From Chloroflexota bacterium (GTDB taxonomy: Bacteria > Chloroflexota > Anaerolineae > Anaerolineales > Anaerolineaceae), in contig JAKAFP010000006.1 in the NCBI GenBank assembly GCA_021825925.1, positions 124,001 through 188,000 of the forward strand: DNA of 64,000 bases, given 5' to 3'. The stretch's first letter is position 1; each line of letters starts with the position of its first letter. This document shows, piece after piece, positions 15,759-22,933 of this stretch. Below the pieces are notes generated by a model. It saw only the letters and a program-made list of their open reading frames with translations, ran no database searches and was not told where the DNA came from. The translations under genes were made by a program, and so were the position numbers.

Positions 15759-15801
15759 AAAAAAAAACTGGCTTTGCAATCATCAAGCAAGCCAGTTTTT
15801 T
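15759..15801 (-). terminator. Terminator after the FHA gene
   Basis: Minus strand AAAAAACTGGCTT (15801-15789) pairs with AAGCCAGTTTTTT (15774-15762) with a 14-nt loop. The A/T tails make it look bidirectional; it lies 18 bp after the FHA stop. Confidence 0.88.
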
Positions 15802-15818
15802 GTTATTCTTCAAACAGG

Positions 15819-16502
15819 TTAAACGGGACAGGCGTTCGTAATCAGCATATTCAAGATGCCCGGGAAGAGATTGCAATAACTGTTGGTGGCATCAATGATG
15901 ATCCATGGGACGACACAGAAAAGCACCAGAATACCCACCAGGATCAGGATGATCACCAAAGCGCTGGATTTCTTTTTTGGAGCGACACCAGGCGGGGGTA
16001 CCTGCGCCACCGGCTGCTGATAAGCAGGCGCGGCGGAAATGGGCGGTGTGGTTCTGGCAGGCGGAGGTGCAACGACAGGCGTGGGCACGGCCACTGGCGG
16101 AACAACCGGAGCCTGCACTGGGGGAACAACAGGTCTATCACCTTGCTGGGTATTGGAACTGACACCGCGCTGAACTACAACGGTGGCATTTGGATCAGTG
16201 CTGATCACTTCATAACGCAGCACGATCTTCTCGCCCAGGGTGACCACTTCGCCCGGCTTTAATAATGCAGGCGCCACGAGACGTTGTCCATGAATAAAAG
16301 TGCCATTCGTGGAACCGAGGTCTTCCAACCTGTAAGTAGATCCATCCAATACCAGCCGTAGATGCCTGCGCGACACTTCAGGATCATTAATCACCAGATC
16401 GCTGGTTAAATCCCGGCCCAGGAATAATTCATTTTTCTCAAGAGGGAATTCAGTCCCTGTTCCTGTACCGCTTTGAATGATGAGCTTATAAATATTTGCC
16501 AT
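15819..16502 (-). CDS. FHA-domain membrane protein
   Basis: The 227-aa protein has an N-terminal forkhead-associated domain (about 22-90) with the phosphothreonine-binding residues: LGRDLTSDLVINDPEVSRRHLRL and DLGSTNGTFIHGQRL. A Pro/Val/Ala-rich linker (about 115-175) leads to one C-terminal membrane span (SALVIILILVGILVLFCVV) and a short tail with Cys. The FHA domain therefore faces the cytosol and should bind a Thr-phosphorylated partner. No Ser/Thr kinase is encoded in the window. AGGAGG precedes ATG 16502. Confidence 0.9.
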   Translation of the reverse strand: MANIYKLIIQSGTGTGTEFPLEKNELFLGRDLTSDLVINDPEVSRRHLRLVLDGSTYRLEDLGSTNGTFIHGQRLVAPALLKPGEVVTLGEKIVLRYEVISTDPNATVVVQRGVSSNTQQGDRPVVPPVQAPVVPPVAVPTPVVAPPPARTTPPISAAPAYQQPVAQVPPPGVAPKKKSSALVIILILVGILVLFCVVPWIIIDATNSYCNLFPGILNMLITNACPV

Positions 16503-16611
16503 GAATCCTCCTTCTCAATGCGAAATCGCACCTTAAGTTTAGCAACGCAAGGGACTAAAGTCAACCAGAAATATGGTGGAAAACTGAAAGATTATTGAGA
16601 AAATGGTACAA

Positions 16612-16786
16612 AAAGACCCCACCATGCCGTGTGTTGTAGAGTTTTGAACCTGCCGAAGCAGGATGGGTTCCTCCACTGTCGCGCCGCCTTGGCCGAAGCC
16701 TATCGCGTTGCTCAAATGATATATGGAATCCTTTTTTAAAGTGTTGGCTCAAAACCGATGTTACAACATCACGAACACAGCAGGGC
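16612..16786 (-). ncRNA. ssrS: Probable 6S RNA
   Basis: A minus-strand transcript of about 175 nt is predicted in a region with no real ORF. The 5' arm CCTGCTGTGTTCG can pair with the 3' arm ACACGGCATGG (one bulged base), inner arms GTTTTGA and TCAAAAC pair, and the tip is a CCTGC-TTCG-GCAGG hairpin, giving the long rod with an open centre that 6S RNA uses to mimic promoter DNA and hold housekeeping RNA polymerase. An extended -10 (TG-G-TATAAG, 16801-16793) lies 7 nt upstream, and five T follow the 3' arm. Sequence words such as GTGTTCGTGA and GGTTTTGAGCC fit my memory of the family. Confidence 0.72.
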
Positions 16787-16875
16787 AATTTCCTTATACC
16801 ACTATTTAATTAAAATGGGTAGACATAATTTAACAGGTCAATGTCAAGACTTCAAAAATGTGATAAAAATGGAGC

Positions 16876-17454
16876 ATGGCAGATAAATTACGTGCATTTG
16901 TGGCAATAGAATTGGATCCAGAACTAAAGAAGCTGATCAACACATTCGAAGCTTCAGCCAAAATAAAAGCACCTTCAGGGCTGCGTTGGGTTAAAGCAGA
17001 TCTTCTTCACCTGACCTTAAAGTTTCTTGGCGACATCACTCCGACTCAGGTGGAGGAACTTGGCAAAGCGCTTAACCGCGTGGTGGCAAACTGCAAGCCG
17101 TTTGAGCTGCAAATTTCAGGTACGGGGGCCTTTCCAAACTGGCGAAACGCGCGCACCTTGTGGGTTGGGATCAACAGGAATGACATGCTGACCGGTCTCT
17201 TTCAACAACTTGAAAATGAATTTGCCAGGCTAGGGTTTTCGCCGGAAGGCAAACCTTTTTCTCCGCATTTAACTCTTTGCAGGGTTTCAGATACGGTTGA
17301 TCCGCGCATGGTTCAACCCATGCAAAAAGAGTTTGACGGGTTCTCAACGATCTCACTGCCAACCTGGAAAGTGCAAGAAGTCGTTCTCTTCAAATCGCAA
17401 TTGCAGCCTGGCGGCCCCATTTACACTCCCTTGTCAAAGCATGCTTTAAAATAA
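16876..17454 (+). CDS. thpR: RNA 2',3'-cyclic phosphodiesterase
   Basis: The 192-aa 2H-phosphoesterase hydrolyses 2',3'-cyclic phosphates (the former LigT ligase family). Both catalytic motifs are present: HLTLKFLG (H45) and HLTLCRV (H131), in the right spacing. The N-terminal RAFVAIEL strand and the SGLRWVKADLLH lead-in are typical. It precedes rsfS by about 50 bp on the same strand. ATG 16876 has a GGAG-like site right before it. Confidence 0.92.
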   Translation: MADKLRAFVAIELDPELKKLINTFEASAKIKAPSGLRWVKADLLHLTLKFLGDITPTQVEELGKALNRVVANCKPFELQISGTGAFPNWRNARTLWVGINRNDMLTGLFQQLENEFARLGFSPEGKPFSPHLTLCRVSDTVDPRMVQPMQKEFDGFSTISLPTWKVQEVVLFKSQLQPGGPIYTPLSKHALK

Positions 17455-17503
17455 TGACAAAAGGTGTGATAGAATTTTTACCTATATTGAAAAGAGGTGT
17501 CTT

Positions 17504-17848
17504 CTGGAAGCGTTAGATAAAGCACATGCAATAATAAACTTTTTGGAGGAGAAGAAAGCTGAAAAAATCGTCCTCCTCGACATCCAAGTTGTTTCAACTT
17601 TCACCAGCTATTTCATCATCTGCAACGGCACCAGTGACCGTATGTTGGATGCGCTGTCTTCTTCATTGAGAGAATATGCCAAAAGTGAGTTCAAACAGCC
17701 CATCACCGTTGAAGGTGACTCACGAACGGGTTGGATGATCGCCGACCTGGAAGACGTGGTAGTGCATTTCTTCTCTCCAGACCAACGCAAGTATTACAGC
17801 CTGGAACAGCTCTGGGATAAAGGTAAACGCCTGGTCAGTCTTCAATGA
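17504..17848 (+). CDS. rsfS: Ribosomal silencing factor RsfS
   Basis: RsfS binds ribosomal protein uL14 and blocks subunit joining under starvation. The frame carries the family blocks KAEKIVLLDIQV, TSYFIICNGTSDRMLDALSS, GDSRTGWMIADLEDVVVHFFSPDQRKYYSLEQLW. No ATG, GTG or TTG exists at the expected N-terminus: the codons reading EALDKAHAIINFLEE are family-like and are preceded by CTG at 17504, with AGAGGTG 4-5 nt upstream. I therefore place the start at CTG 17504 (114 aa). A TTG at 17543 would delete the first conserved helix. Confidence 0.85.
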   Translation: MEALDKAHAIINFLEEKKAEKIVLLDIQVVSTFTSYFIICNGTSDRMLDALSSSLREYAKSEFKQPITVEGDSRTGWMIADLEDVVVHFFSPDQRKYYSLEQLWDKGKRLVSLQ

Positions 17849-17852
17849 TGAC

Positions 17853-17888
17853 AAAAGCGGATGGTGAAAATCACCATCCGCTTTTTTT
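17853..17888. terminator. Bidirectional terminator between rsfS and bcp
   Basis: AAAGCGGATGGTGA (17854-17867) and TCACCATCCGCTTT (17871-17884) form a 14-bp stem with a 3-nt loop and T/A tails on both sides. It serves rsfS (+) and the converging peroxiredoxin gene (-). Confidence 0.92.
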
Positions 17889-18339
17889 ATATTTGTGACA
17901 AAATCTCTTTGCTGTGGCCTGCCGGTTTGACCTCTTCAAACACTTTCTTGACCTGACCTTCTTTTGAGATCAGATAGGTGGTGCGCAAGATGCCCATGTA
18001 TTCACGGCCCATCATTTTTTTCTTTGCCCACACGCCGTAAGCTTCACATACCTTATGGTCTTCATCAGACAATAGCGTAAATGGCAGCTGGTATTTTTCT
18101 TTGAACTTCATGTGTGATTTCGGGCTGTCCGCGCTGACGCTGAGCACGACCACGCCTGCTTTCTCATAATCGCTGTAATCGTCTCTAAATGCACAGGCTT
18201 CGGTGGTGCAGCCAGGGGTGTCGTCTTTCGGGTAAAAATAGAGCACCACATCCTTGCCTCGGTAATCAGAGAGTTTTCGGGTCGTACCAGTCTCATCCAA
18301 CAAAGTAAAATCAGGTGCAGGGGATTTCTCTTGTATCAT
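17887..18339 (-). CDS. bcp: Thiol peroxidase Bcp / PrxQ-type peroxiredoxin
   Basis: The 150-aa cytosolic peroxiredoxin reduces peroxides with thioredoxin-type donors. The active-site segment FYPKDDTPGCTTEACAFRD gives peroxidatic C44 and the PrxQ resolving C49 five residues on. The family ends (VLSVSADSPKSHMKFKEKY, TYLISKEGQV) are present. GGAGG precedes ATG 18339. Confidence 0.94.
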   Translation of the reverse strand: MIQEKSPAPDFTLLDETGTTRKLSDYRGKDVVLYFYPKDDTPGCTTEACAFRDDYSDYEKAGVVVLSVSADSPKSHMKFKEKYQLPFTLLSDEDHKVCEAYGVWAKKKMMGREYMGILRTTYLISKEGQVKKVFEEVKPAGHSKEILSQI

Positions 18340-18409
18340 CGTATTCCTCCAATTATGACCTGATTATACCTATTTGATATTGTAAAAATATTAGAATTTA
18401 TGACAATAT

Positions 18410-19318
18410 TTATGAGATCCAAAGAGTGAAGGAGACCAGGTAAGCCATGACCACAAAGGTCCCAGCGGCGGTCAGCTTGAGCATCTTCCAGCGTGGAGGT
18501 GCACCGTTGATGATGCCTTGCACCTGTATGATCTGGAATACCCCGATCAGCAGCGGCAGGAACATCGGCCAGGTGAGCGCCCAGGGCTGGCCAAGCAGCG
18601 CGAATACCGCCACAAAGAGGAAGGCGATCAAAATCAGGTAATTGTGAGACTGCATGGCTCGCAGCCAATCCAACCGGATGACCATGGATTGCACCCGGTG
18701 AGTACGGTCAAAGGCGTAGGTTTCGAGGGCATAAACGATCTTGAGGGCAAGATAAAGCAGGGTGATCGGCAGGGTCAGCATGATCAGCAACACATGCAAA
18801 CTGGGCTCGTTCAACAGGTAGCCAATGGCAGGCACCAGGTTGCAAATCAAAATGGCTTCTCCAACCTCGCCGTATCCCCTCTTATCCAACTGCAGCGGAG
18901 GCGTGGCGGCAAAGAAACTGATCAAGAAAGCCAGCCCCAACATGATCACTGCCGAAAGGTTAATGGCATGCCGAAACATTAACAACACAGTATCAAGCGC
19001 GCCGGCCGTCAGCACGGTCATGGCGATCACAAGCAAGGTTTGTCTTTCCATCCCTTTTAACAAGGTGTAGCGCGGATCATCCGGGTGTAATTTGCAGGTA
19101 GGCGAGGTCGGATGATCAAAGAATGCAGAAAGATAGCTGCGCATCAAGATCAAGAAGATTCCCAATAGAGAACCAAAGAGAATACTGATCCAATCCAGAT
19201 TACCGCCCTGCAGCTTGACCAGCCCAACACCGATGGAATATGTGAGAAGCACCCAAACCAACAACTGCGGCTGTATGATCCGGAGATAACCTGAGCTTGT
19301 TTTTTCTTCAGATGGCAT
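18410..19318 (-). CDS. UbiA-superfamily prenyltransferase-like membrane protein
   Basis: The protein of about 300 residues has eight or nine membrane spans. The usual first aspartate-rich motif is degenerate (SYLSAFFDHPTSP in place of N-D-x-x-D), and the second is near YALETYAFDRTHR. The PPLQLDKRGYGEVGEAIL loop strongly recalls MenA/UbiA enzymes, which attach isoprenoid chains to quinone rings. Altered Asp motifs leave activity in doubt. ATG 19318 has AGGT upstream; GTG 19336 is an alternative giving 308 aa. Confidence 0.65.
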   Translation of the reverse strand: MPSEEKTSSGYLRIIQPQLLVWVLLTYSIGVGLVKLQGGNLDWISILFGSLLGIFLILMRSYLSAFFDHPTSPTCKLHPDDPRYTLLKGMERQTLLVIAMTVLTAGALDTVLLMFRHAINLSAVIMLGLAFLISFFAATPPLQLDKRGYGEVGEAILICNLVPAIGYLLNEPSLHVLLIMLTLPITLLYLALKIVYALETYAFDRTHRVQSMVIRLDWLRAMQSHNYLILIAFLFVAVFALLGQPWALTWPMFLPLLIGVFQIIQVQGIINGAPPRWKMLKLTAAGTFVVMAYLVSFTLWIS

Positions 19319-19385
19319 CTTTACCTGCGTTTTCACTAGGGTTGAATCTAATCATAAATATTCTAACATATTGGTTTTTCCAATA

Positions 19386-19411
19386 CAAAAAAAGCCGCAA
19401 GCAGCAGCTTT
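19386..19411 (-). terminator. Terminator after the 280-aa membrane protein
   Basis: Minus strand AAAGCTGC (19411-19404), 5-nt loop, GCGGCTTT (19398-19391) with one mismatch, then more T. It closes the envelope operon. Confidence 0.65.
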
Positions 19412-19432
19412 TGCAAAAAGCAACTCTAGCTT

Positions 19433-20275
19433 TTATGGTTTTGGCGTCAAACTGGGGGTCAACGTGACCTGGGGAACATTGAGCGTGGTTGTGACCGATA
19501 CGGAAGGATCCAAGGTGGGTTCATTCCCCAAGATGGTAAATCTGCCTGATGTCTTCCAGGTTTGGCCGATGAAGATCTGCACTTCATAATCGCCAGGCTT
19601 CCACATGTCGGGGGTGATCTTTTGGTTGCACCAATCCGAGTATCCGGCGCCGCCAGTCGAAAACTGCCAGATCTGGGATTCTGCACACAGGTACTGCCCT
19701 TCGTACAACCACACAGCCGTCCAACGCAATCCGGTGGTCATTTTGTCAAAGGTGTAACCGGCATAAAGGGATGTGATCGGCAAGGTAAAAGTGTCGGTGG
19801 TATTGATGACCAATCCATCCTTATCCACTTCTTCAGAGAACTGGATCGGACTGAAAATGGCATCCCCATTGGCAATCACAGGAGTCAGAATGGTGGCCAT
19901 AACCTCAGTGGGCAGCATGGGGGTATAAGTTTGCGCCAGGGTTGGCGTGATGGTCGGCGTCAGTGAATTCTGCAGCGTAAGTGTAATGGTGGGTGTGGTG
20001 GTCACAGTGGGGGTGCGGGTGATGGTAGGTGACGGCGGAAAATAGTGATAAGCCACAGGTTCGCCAAAGCGGTACAGCACAAAGCCGGCTCCGACCATTA
20101 CAAAAGCAAAAAAGATCAAGCGCCAACCGTATTCGATCAGGTCCTGACGTTTGCGGTAAAACTTAAGGTTCCTGGCGGCATTCAGAGATTTGAAGGCCAT
20201 GACCATACTGGCAATGACCCCAATGCCCAACATGACCAGAAAAACCTTGAAAGTGGTATCTATATCGAGATTCAT
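19433..20275 (-). CDS. Membrane-anchored protein with extracellular Thr/Pro linker
   Basis: The 280-aa protein has two N-terminal spans (about 9-29 and 50-69), then a low-complexity Thr/Pro/Ile linker (about 80-130), then a domain of about 120 residues, probably beta-rich, with two Cys (YLCAES, DWCNQK). A second Thr/Pro tail ends the protein. The sequence W-x-x-G-x-Y-x-V-Q-I-F-I-G in the domain resembles carbohydrate-type beta sandwich folds, but I cannot name a family. It is the last gene of the polysaccharide operon, 54 bp after a FemAB gene. Confidence 0.6.
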   Translation of the reverse strand: MNLDIDTTFKVFLVMLGIGVIASMVMAFKSLNAARNLKFYRKRQDLIEYGWRLIFFAFVMVGAGFVLYRFGEPVAYHYFPPSPTITRTPTVTTTPTITLTLQNSLTPTITPTLAQTYTPMLPTEVMATILTPVIANGDAIFSPIQFSEEVDKDGLVINTTDTFTLPITSLYAGYTFDKMTTGLRWTAVWLYEGQYLCAESQIWQFSTGGAGYSDWCNQKITPDMWKPGDYEVQIFIGQTWKTSGRFTILGNEPTLDPSVSVTTTLNVPQVTLTPSLTPKP

Positions 20276-20329
20276 TTACTAACTTCCATATTATTCAACA
20301 ATGCGCCACCAGTGCTAATCATACACCGC

Positions 20330-21424
20330 TTAACGCACTTCCTGCTGCAGACGTCCACGCCGCAGAAAACGGGTCAGATCCAAAAAGCGCGGCAGCACCT
20401 TGTGATAGACAAAATATAAGGCAGGTTTGACAGGAAAATCCCATGCCCCAACGGTGCGGATGACAGTGGCGCCCAGCCCATCTTTGAATCGAAAAACGCC
20501 GAACATGGAATCCGATTCATTGAATACATCAGGTGCGCCCCACAAATCGTAGACTTCGCATCCCTTGCTCCTGGCCAGCCGCATGGCTTCCCATTGGAGC
20601 AGATTGTTGGGCATTTTTTCACGGTGCAGCGGGCTGGACATGCCATAGAGGTACCAGGCGCGTTTGCCAAAATGGAAAAGCATCACTCCTGCCACCAACT
20701 GGCCTTCCACTTCCGCGATCAGGGCATCCGCCATGCCGGCCTGGATGAAACGGCGCCAGACACCCAGATAATAAGCCTCTTCACGAATGATGAAATGGTC
20801 TCGTGAAGCCGTCTGGGCATACAAATGGTAAAGCAATGGCAGTTCATGGTCTTCCGCCAGACGAACCGAGACGCCGCTGCGTTGCGCCAGGCGCAAGTTA
20901 TAACGCGCCTTCTGCTTCATGCGCTTGAGCCAATCTTCTTCAGTGCCTGTCAGGTCAAGTACGGCTGTATTTTTAAACTGAATTTGTTCAACAGAAAAAC
21001 GCCAATTACGTTGGGTCCATTCCGCTGTAACAGTACTGCCAAGCGAATCATCCTCGGCTTTTTCCTCGCCAGGGATGCCCCTGCCCAGCTCGAGCTCGGG
21101 GTCTATTTTCATAAAGATCAAGCCTTGGTCTCTTGTGAACTTTTCGATATCGGCCATCACTTTTTGCCGCAAACTGGAATCGTTCCAATCCAGCATTGGT
21201 CCGCGCGGAATGTAACCTATGGCCATTTTGGGACCGAACCCCAGCGTTTTCACCGTCCGTACCAGAATATTGGCAGCAGCTGCTATCTCATCCTTTTCGT
21301 TCTTCCAGGTGAGTGGATGCGAACGCCACCCAACCTCGCTCTTCACCTCGGTCCATTCCGTGGTTTGCAACACATGGCTGTTGGGCAGGTTGACGATCGT
21401 TTCATTCCAGGAAGTATCGGTCAT
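20330..21424 (-). CDS. FemAB-like peptidyl/aminoacyl transferase, copy 1
   Basis: The 364-aa protein is of the FemX/FemA (GNAT double-fold) type that adds amino acids from aminoacyl-tRNA to lipid II in Gram-positives. Markers are HVLQTTEWTEVKSEVGW, the RMKQKARYNLRLAQRSGV block, and YLYGMSSPLHREKMPNNLLQWEAMRLARSKGCEVYDLWGAPD. It is a diverged paralogue of the gene at 21936-22931. The gene overlaps the NUDIX stop by 4 bp. Chloroflexota often lack a classical thick wall, so the acceptor may be something other than lipid II; this is open. Confidence 0.85.
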   Translation of the reverse strand: MTDTSWNETIVNLPNSHVLQTTEWTEVKSEVGWRSHPLTWKNEKDEIAAAANILVRTVKTLGFGPKMAIGYIPRGPMLDWNDSSLRQKVMADIEKFTRDQGLIFMKIDPELELGRGIPGEEKAEDDSLGSTVTAEWTQRNWRFSVEQIQFKNTAVLDLTGTEEDWLKRMKQKARYNLRLAQRSGVSVRLAEDHELPLLYHLYAQTASRDHFIIREEAYYLGVWRRFIQAGMADALIAEVEGQLVAGVMLFHFGKRAWYLYGMSSPLHREKMPNNLLQWEAMRLARSKGCEVYDLWGAPDVFNESDSMFGVFRFKDGLGATVIRTVGAWDFPVKPALYFVYHKVLPRFLDLTRFLRRGRLQQEVR

Positions 21425-21939
21425 GCTTGAACTTCCTTCTCACAGCCTTTTAAATGCAGCCAATCGTTGACTTCCTTTGTGACGGTTAAACCAGCAAACT
21501 TCATATTTAGAATTTCATCAACGGAATAGAAACCTGCATCCATGGTTTCAGGCGTTAATCTCAGCTCGCCGCTTTCGATCTCGGCATCATAAAGCACCAC
21601 GATCCCATTCCCTCGCGGATCATCGGTGTAAGTATAAACATCAACAAGTTTGGTAAGTTTGACCTGAAGCCCCGTCTCTTCAAACGCTTCTCTGATGGCG
21701 CCCTGATATGGTTCTTCGTCCACTTCCACGAAACCGGCAGGCAAATACCACAATCCTTTCCATGGATGGATACCGCGCTGAACCAATAACAGCCGACCGT
21801 CTTTTTCTATGCGCACACCAGCGCTGACCTTGAGTATTTCATAATTGACCCAGCCGCAGGCCGGGCAAATTTCTCGATCTCTGCCGTCATTTTTTTTCGT
21901 TATGAGTAGTGTGCCGCACTTCAGGCAGAAATGGTTCAT
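21421..21939 (-). CDS. NUDIX hydrolase with N-terminal zinc ribbon
   Basis: The 172-aa protein starts with a Zn ribbon (CLKCG and CPACG, residues 4-31), then a NUDIX fold. The NUDIX box G-x5-E-x7-R-E-x2-E-E-x-G is complete in GFVEVDEEPYQGAIREAFEE followed by TGL. This layout is shared with NudC-like and ADP-ribose-type pyrophosphatases. I chose ATG 21939, which overlaps the upstream FemAB stop (ATGA); the frame is open further upstream only through the FemAB coding region. Being between two FemAB genes it may act on a nucleotide-linked intermediate of the same pathway, which is speculative. Confidence 0.88.
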   Translation of the reverse strand: MNHFCLKCGTLLITKKNDGRDREICPACGWVNYEILKVSAGVRIEKDGRLLLVQRGIHPWKGLWYLPAGFVEVDEEPYQGAIREAFEETGLQVKLTKLVDVYTYTDDPRGNGIVVLYDAEIESGELRLTPETMDAGFYSVDEILNMKFAGLTVTKEVNDWLHLKGCEKEVQA

Positions 21940-22931
21940 CCGACTTCTTCCCCACCCCTCAGATGCATGATCTGACGATAGATCTTGTAGATACCCGGCA
22001 GATAAAGACGATCCCAGGCGCCAATACTGCGGAACACTTCGCCGCCGAATCCGCGTTTGAAGCGATAGACCCCCCATAAACCTTCGTGGCTGTGCTTTTT
22101 TGAGAATTCCTCTTCGAGCACTTCTTCGTCAACATCCGGAATCCCCCACAAGTCATAAAACTTGCAGTTCATTTTCCGAGCCCACTTCATGGCTTCCCAC
22201 TGCAGCAGATAAGTTGGCATGCGGTTGCGTTCTTCATCGCTTGATGCACCGTACATATACCAGGCCATATCGCCAAGGGCAAAGACGATCAATCCGGCGA
22301 TGGGACGGTTTTCATAATAAGCCACCAGCAAATCTGCGTGACCAGCGGGTTTGAAAAGATCAAGCGCCGTTTTATAGTACTCCAGTGAATGAACACCAAA
22401 ACCATCACGCTTGGCGGTTACCTCGCTCATTATGTGAAATGCCTGAATGTCATCCGTAACCCTGATTTCGATCCCCTTCTTCTCTGCCAGACGGATGTTA
22501 TAACGCGTTTTCTGTTTCATACGGTCGAGCATCTCTTCTTCGGTGCCGTTGAGTGAAATCACCACCGTGCGCTGCGGTTGGACGGTCTTGGACTTGACCC
22601 AGCCTGGCTGCTCAACGATGGAAAGCGCCTGTTCTGGCTCCCAAATATCAGGCTCCACCTTGAGGAAGATCGCCCGATTCTCACGGCAGACCTCGTCCAA
22701 CTCTGTGAAAAGTCCGCAGCCCTGCCCGATGGGACCTTTGGGGATGTAGCCGATGGAAAAACCGCCAGGCAGCTTGCGAAACAAGACCTGGGCGCCGCAT
22801 TCTTCGTTGATGACTCGCACTGCTTTCCAGCCAAAAGCGGACTTCAATTCACCCCAGGCCCCGGATTGCAAAATATGGGCATTGGGATGACGGGCGACAA
22901 ATTCATTCCATTGTTCGAGAGTTGCTTTCAT
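21936..22931 (-). CDS. FemAB-like peptidyl/aminoacyl transferase, copy 2
   Basis: The 331-aa protein has the same plan as copy 1: HILQSGAWGELKSAFGW at the N-terminus, RMKQKTRYNIRLAEKKG in the middle, and MYGASSDEERNRMPTYLLQWEAM then KFYDLWGIPD near the C-terminus. Identity to copy 1 is high in these blocks and low elsewhere, suggesting an old duplication with different substrates. It begins 3 bp after the stop of the nucleotide-sugar enzyme. Confidence 0.85.
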   Translation of the reverse strand: MKATLEQWNEFVARHPNAHILQSGAWGELKSAFGWKAVRVINEECGAQVLFRKLPGGFSIGYIPKGPIGQGCGLFTELDEVCRENRAIFLKVEPDIWEPEQALSIVEQPGWVKSKTVQPQRTVVISLNGTEEEMLDRMKQKTRYNIRLAEKKGIEIRVTDDIQAFHIMSEVTAKRDGFGVHSLEYYKTALDLFKPAGHADLLVAYYENRPIAGLIVFALGDMAWYMYGASSDEERNRMPTYLLQWEAMKWARKMNCKFYDLWGIPDVDEEVLEEEFSKKHSHEGLWGVYRFKRGFGGEVFRSIGAWDRLYLPGIYKIYRQIMHLRGGEEVG

Positions 22932-22933
22932 AA

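Noticed and set aside
16561..16788. 75-codon minus-strand frame in the 16503-16875 gap
   Set aside because: It lies over the predicted 6S RNA, has no ribosome site and its low-complexity basic sequence reflects RNA structure.
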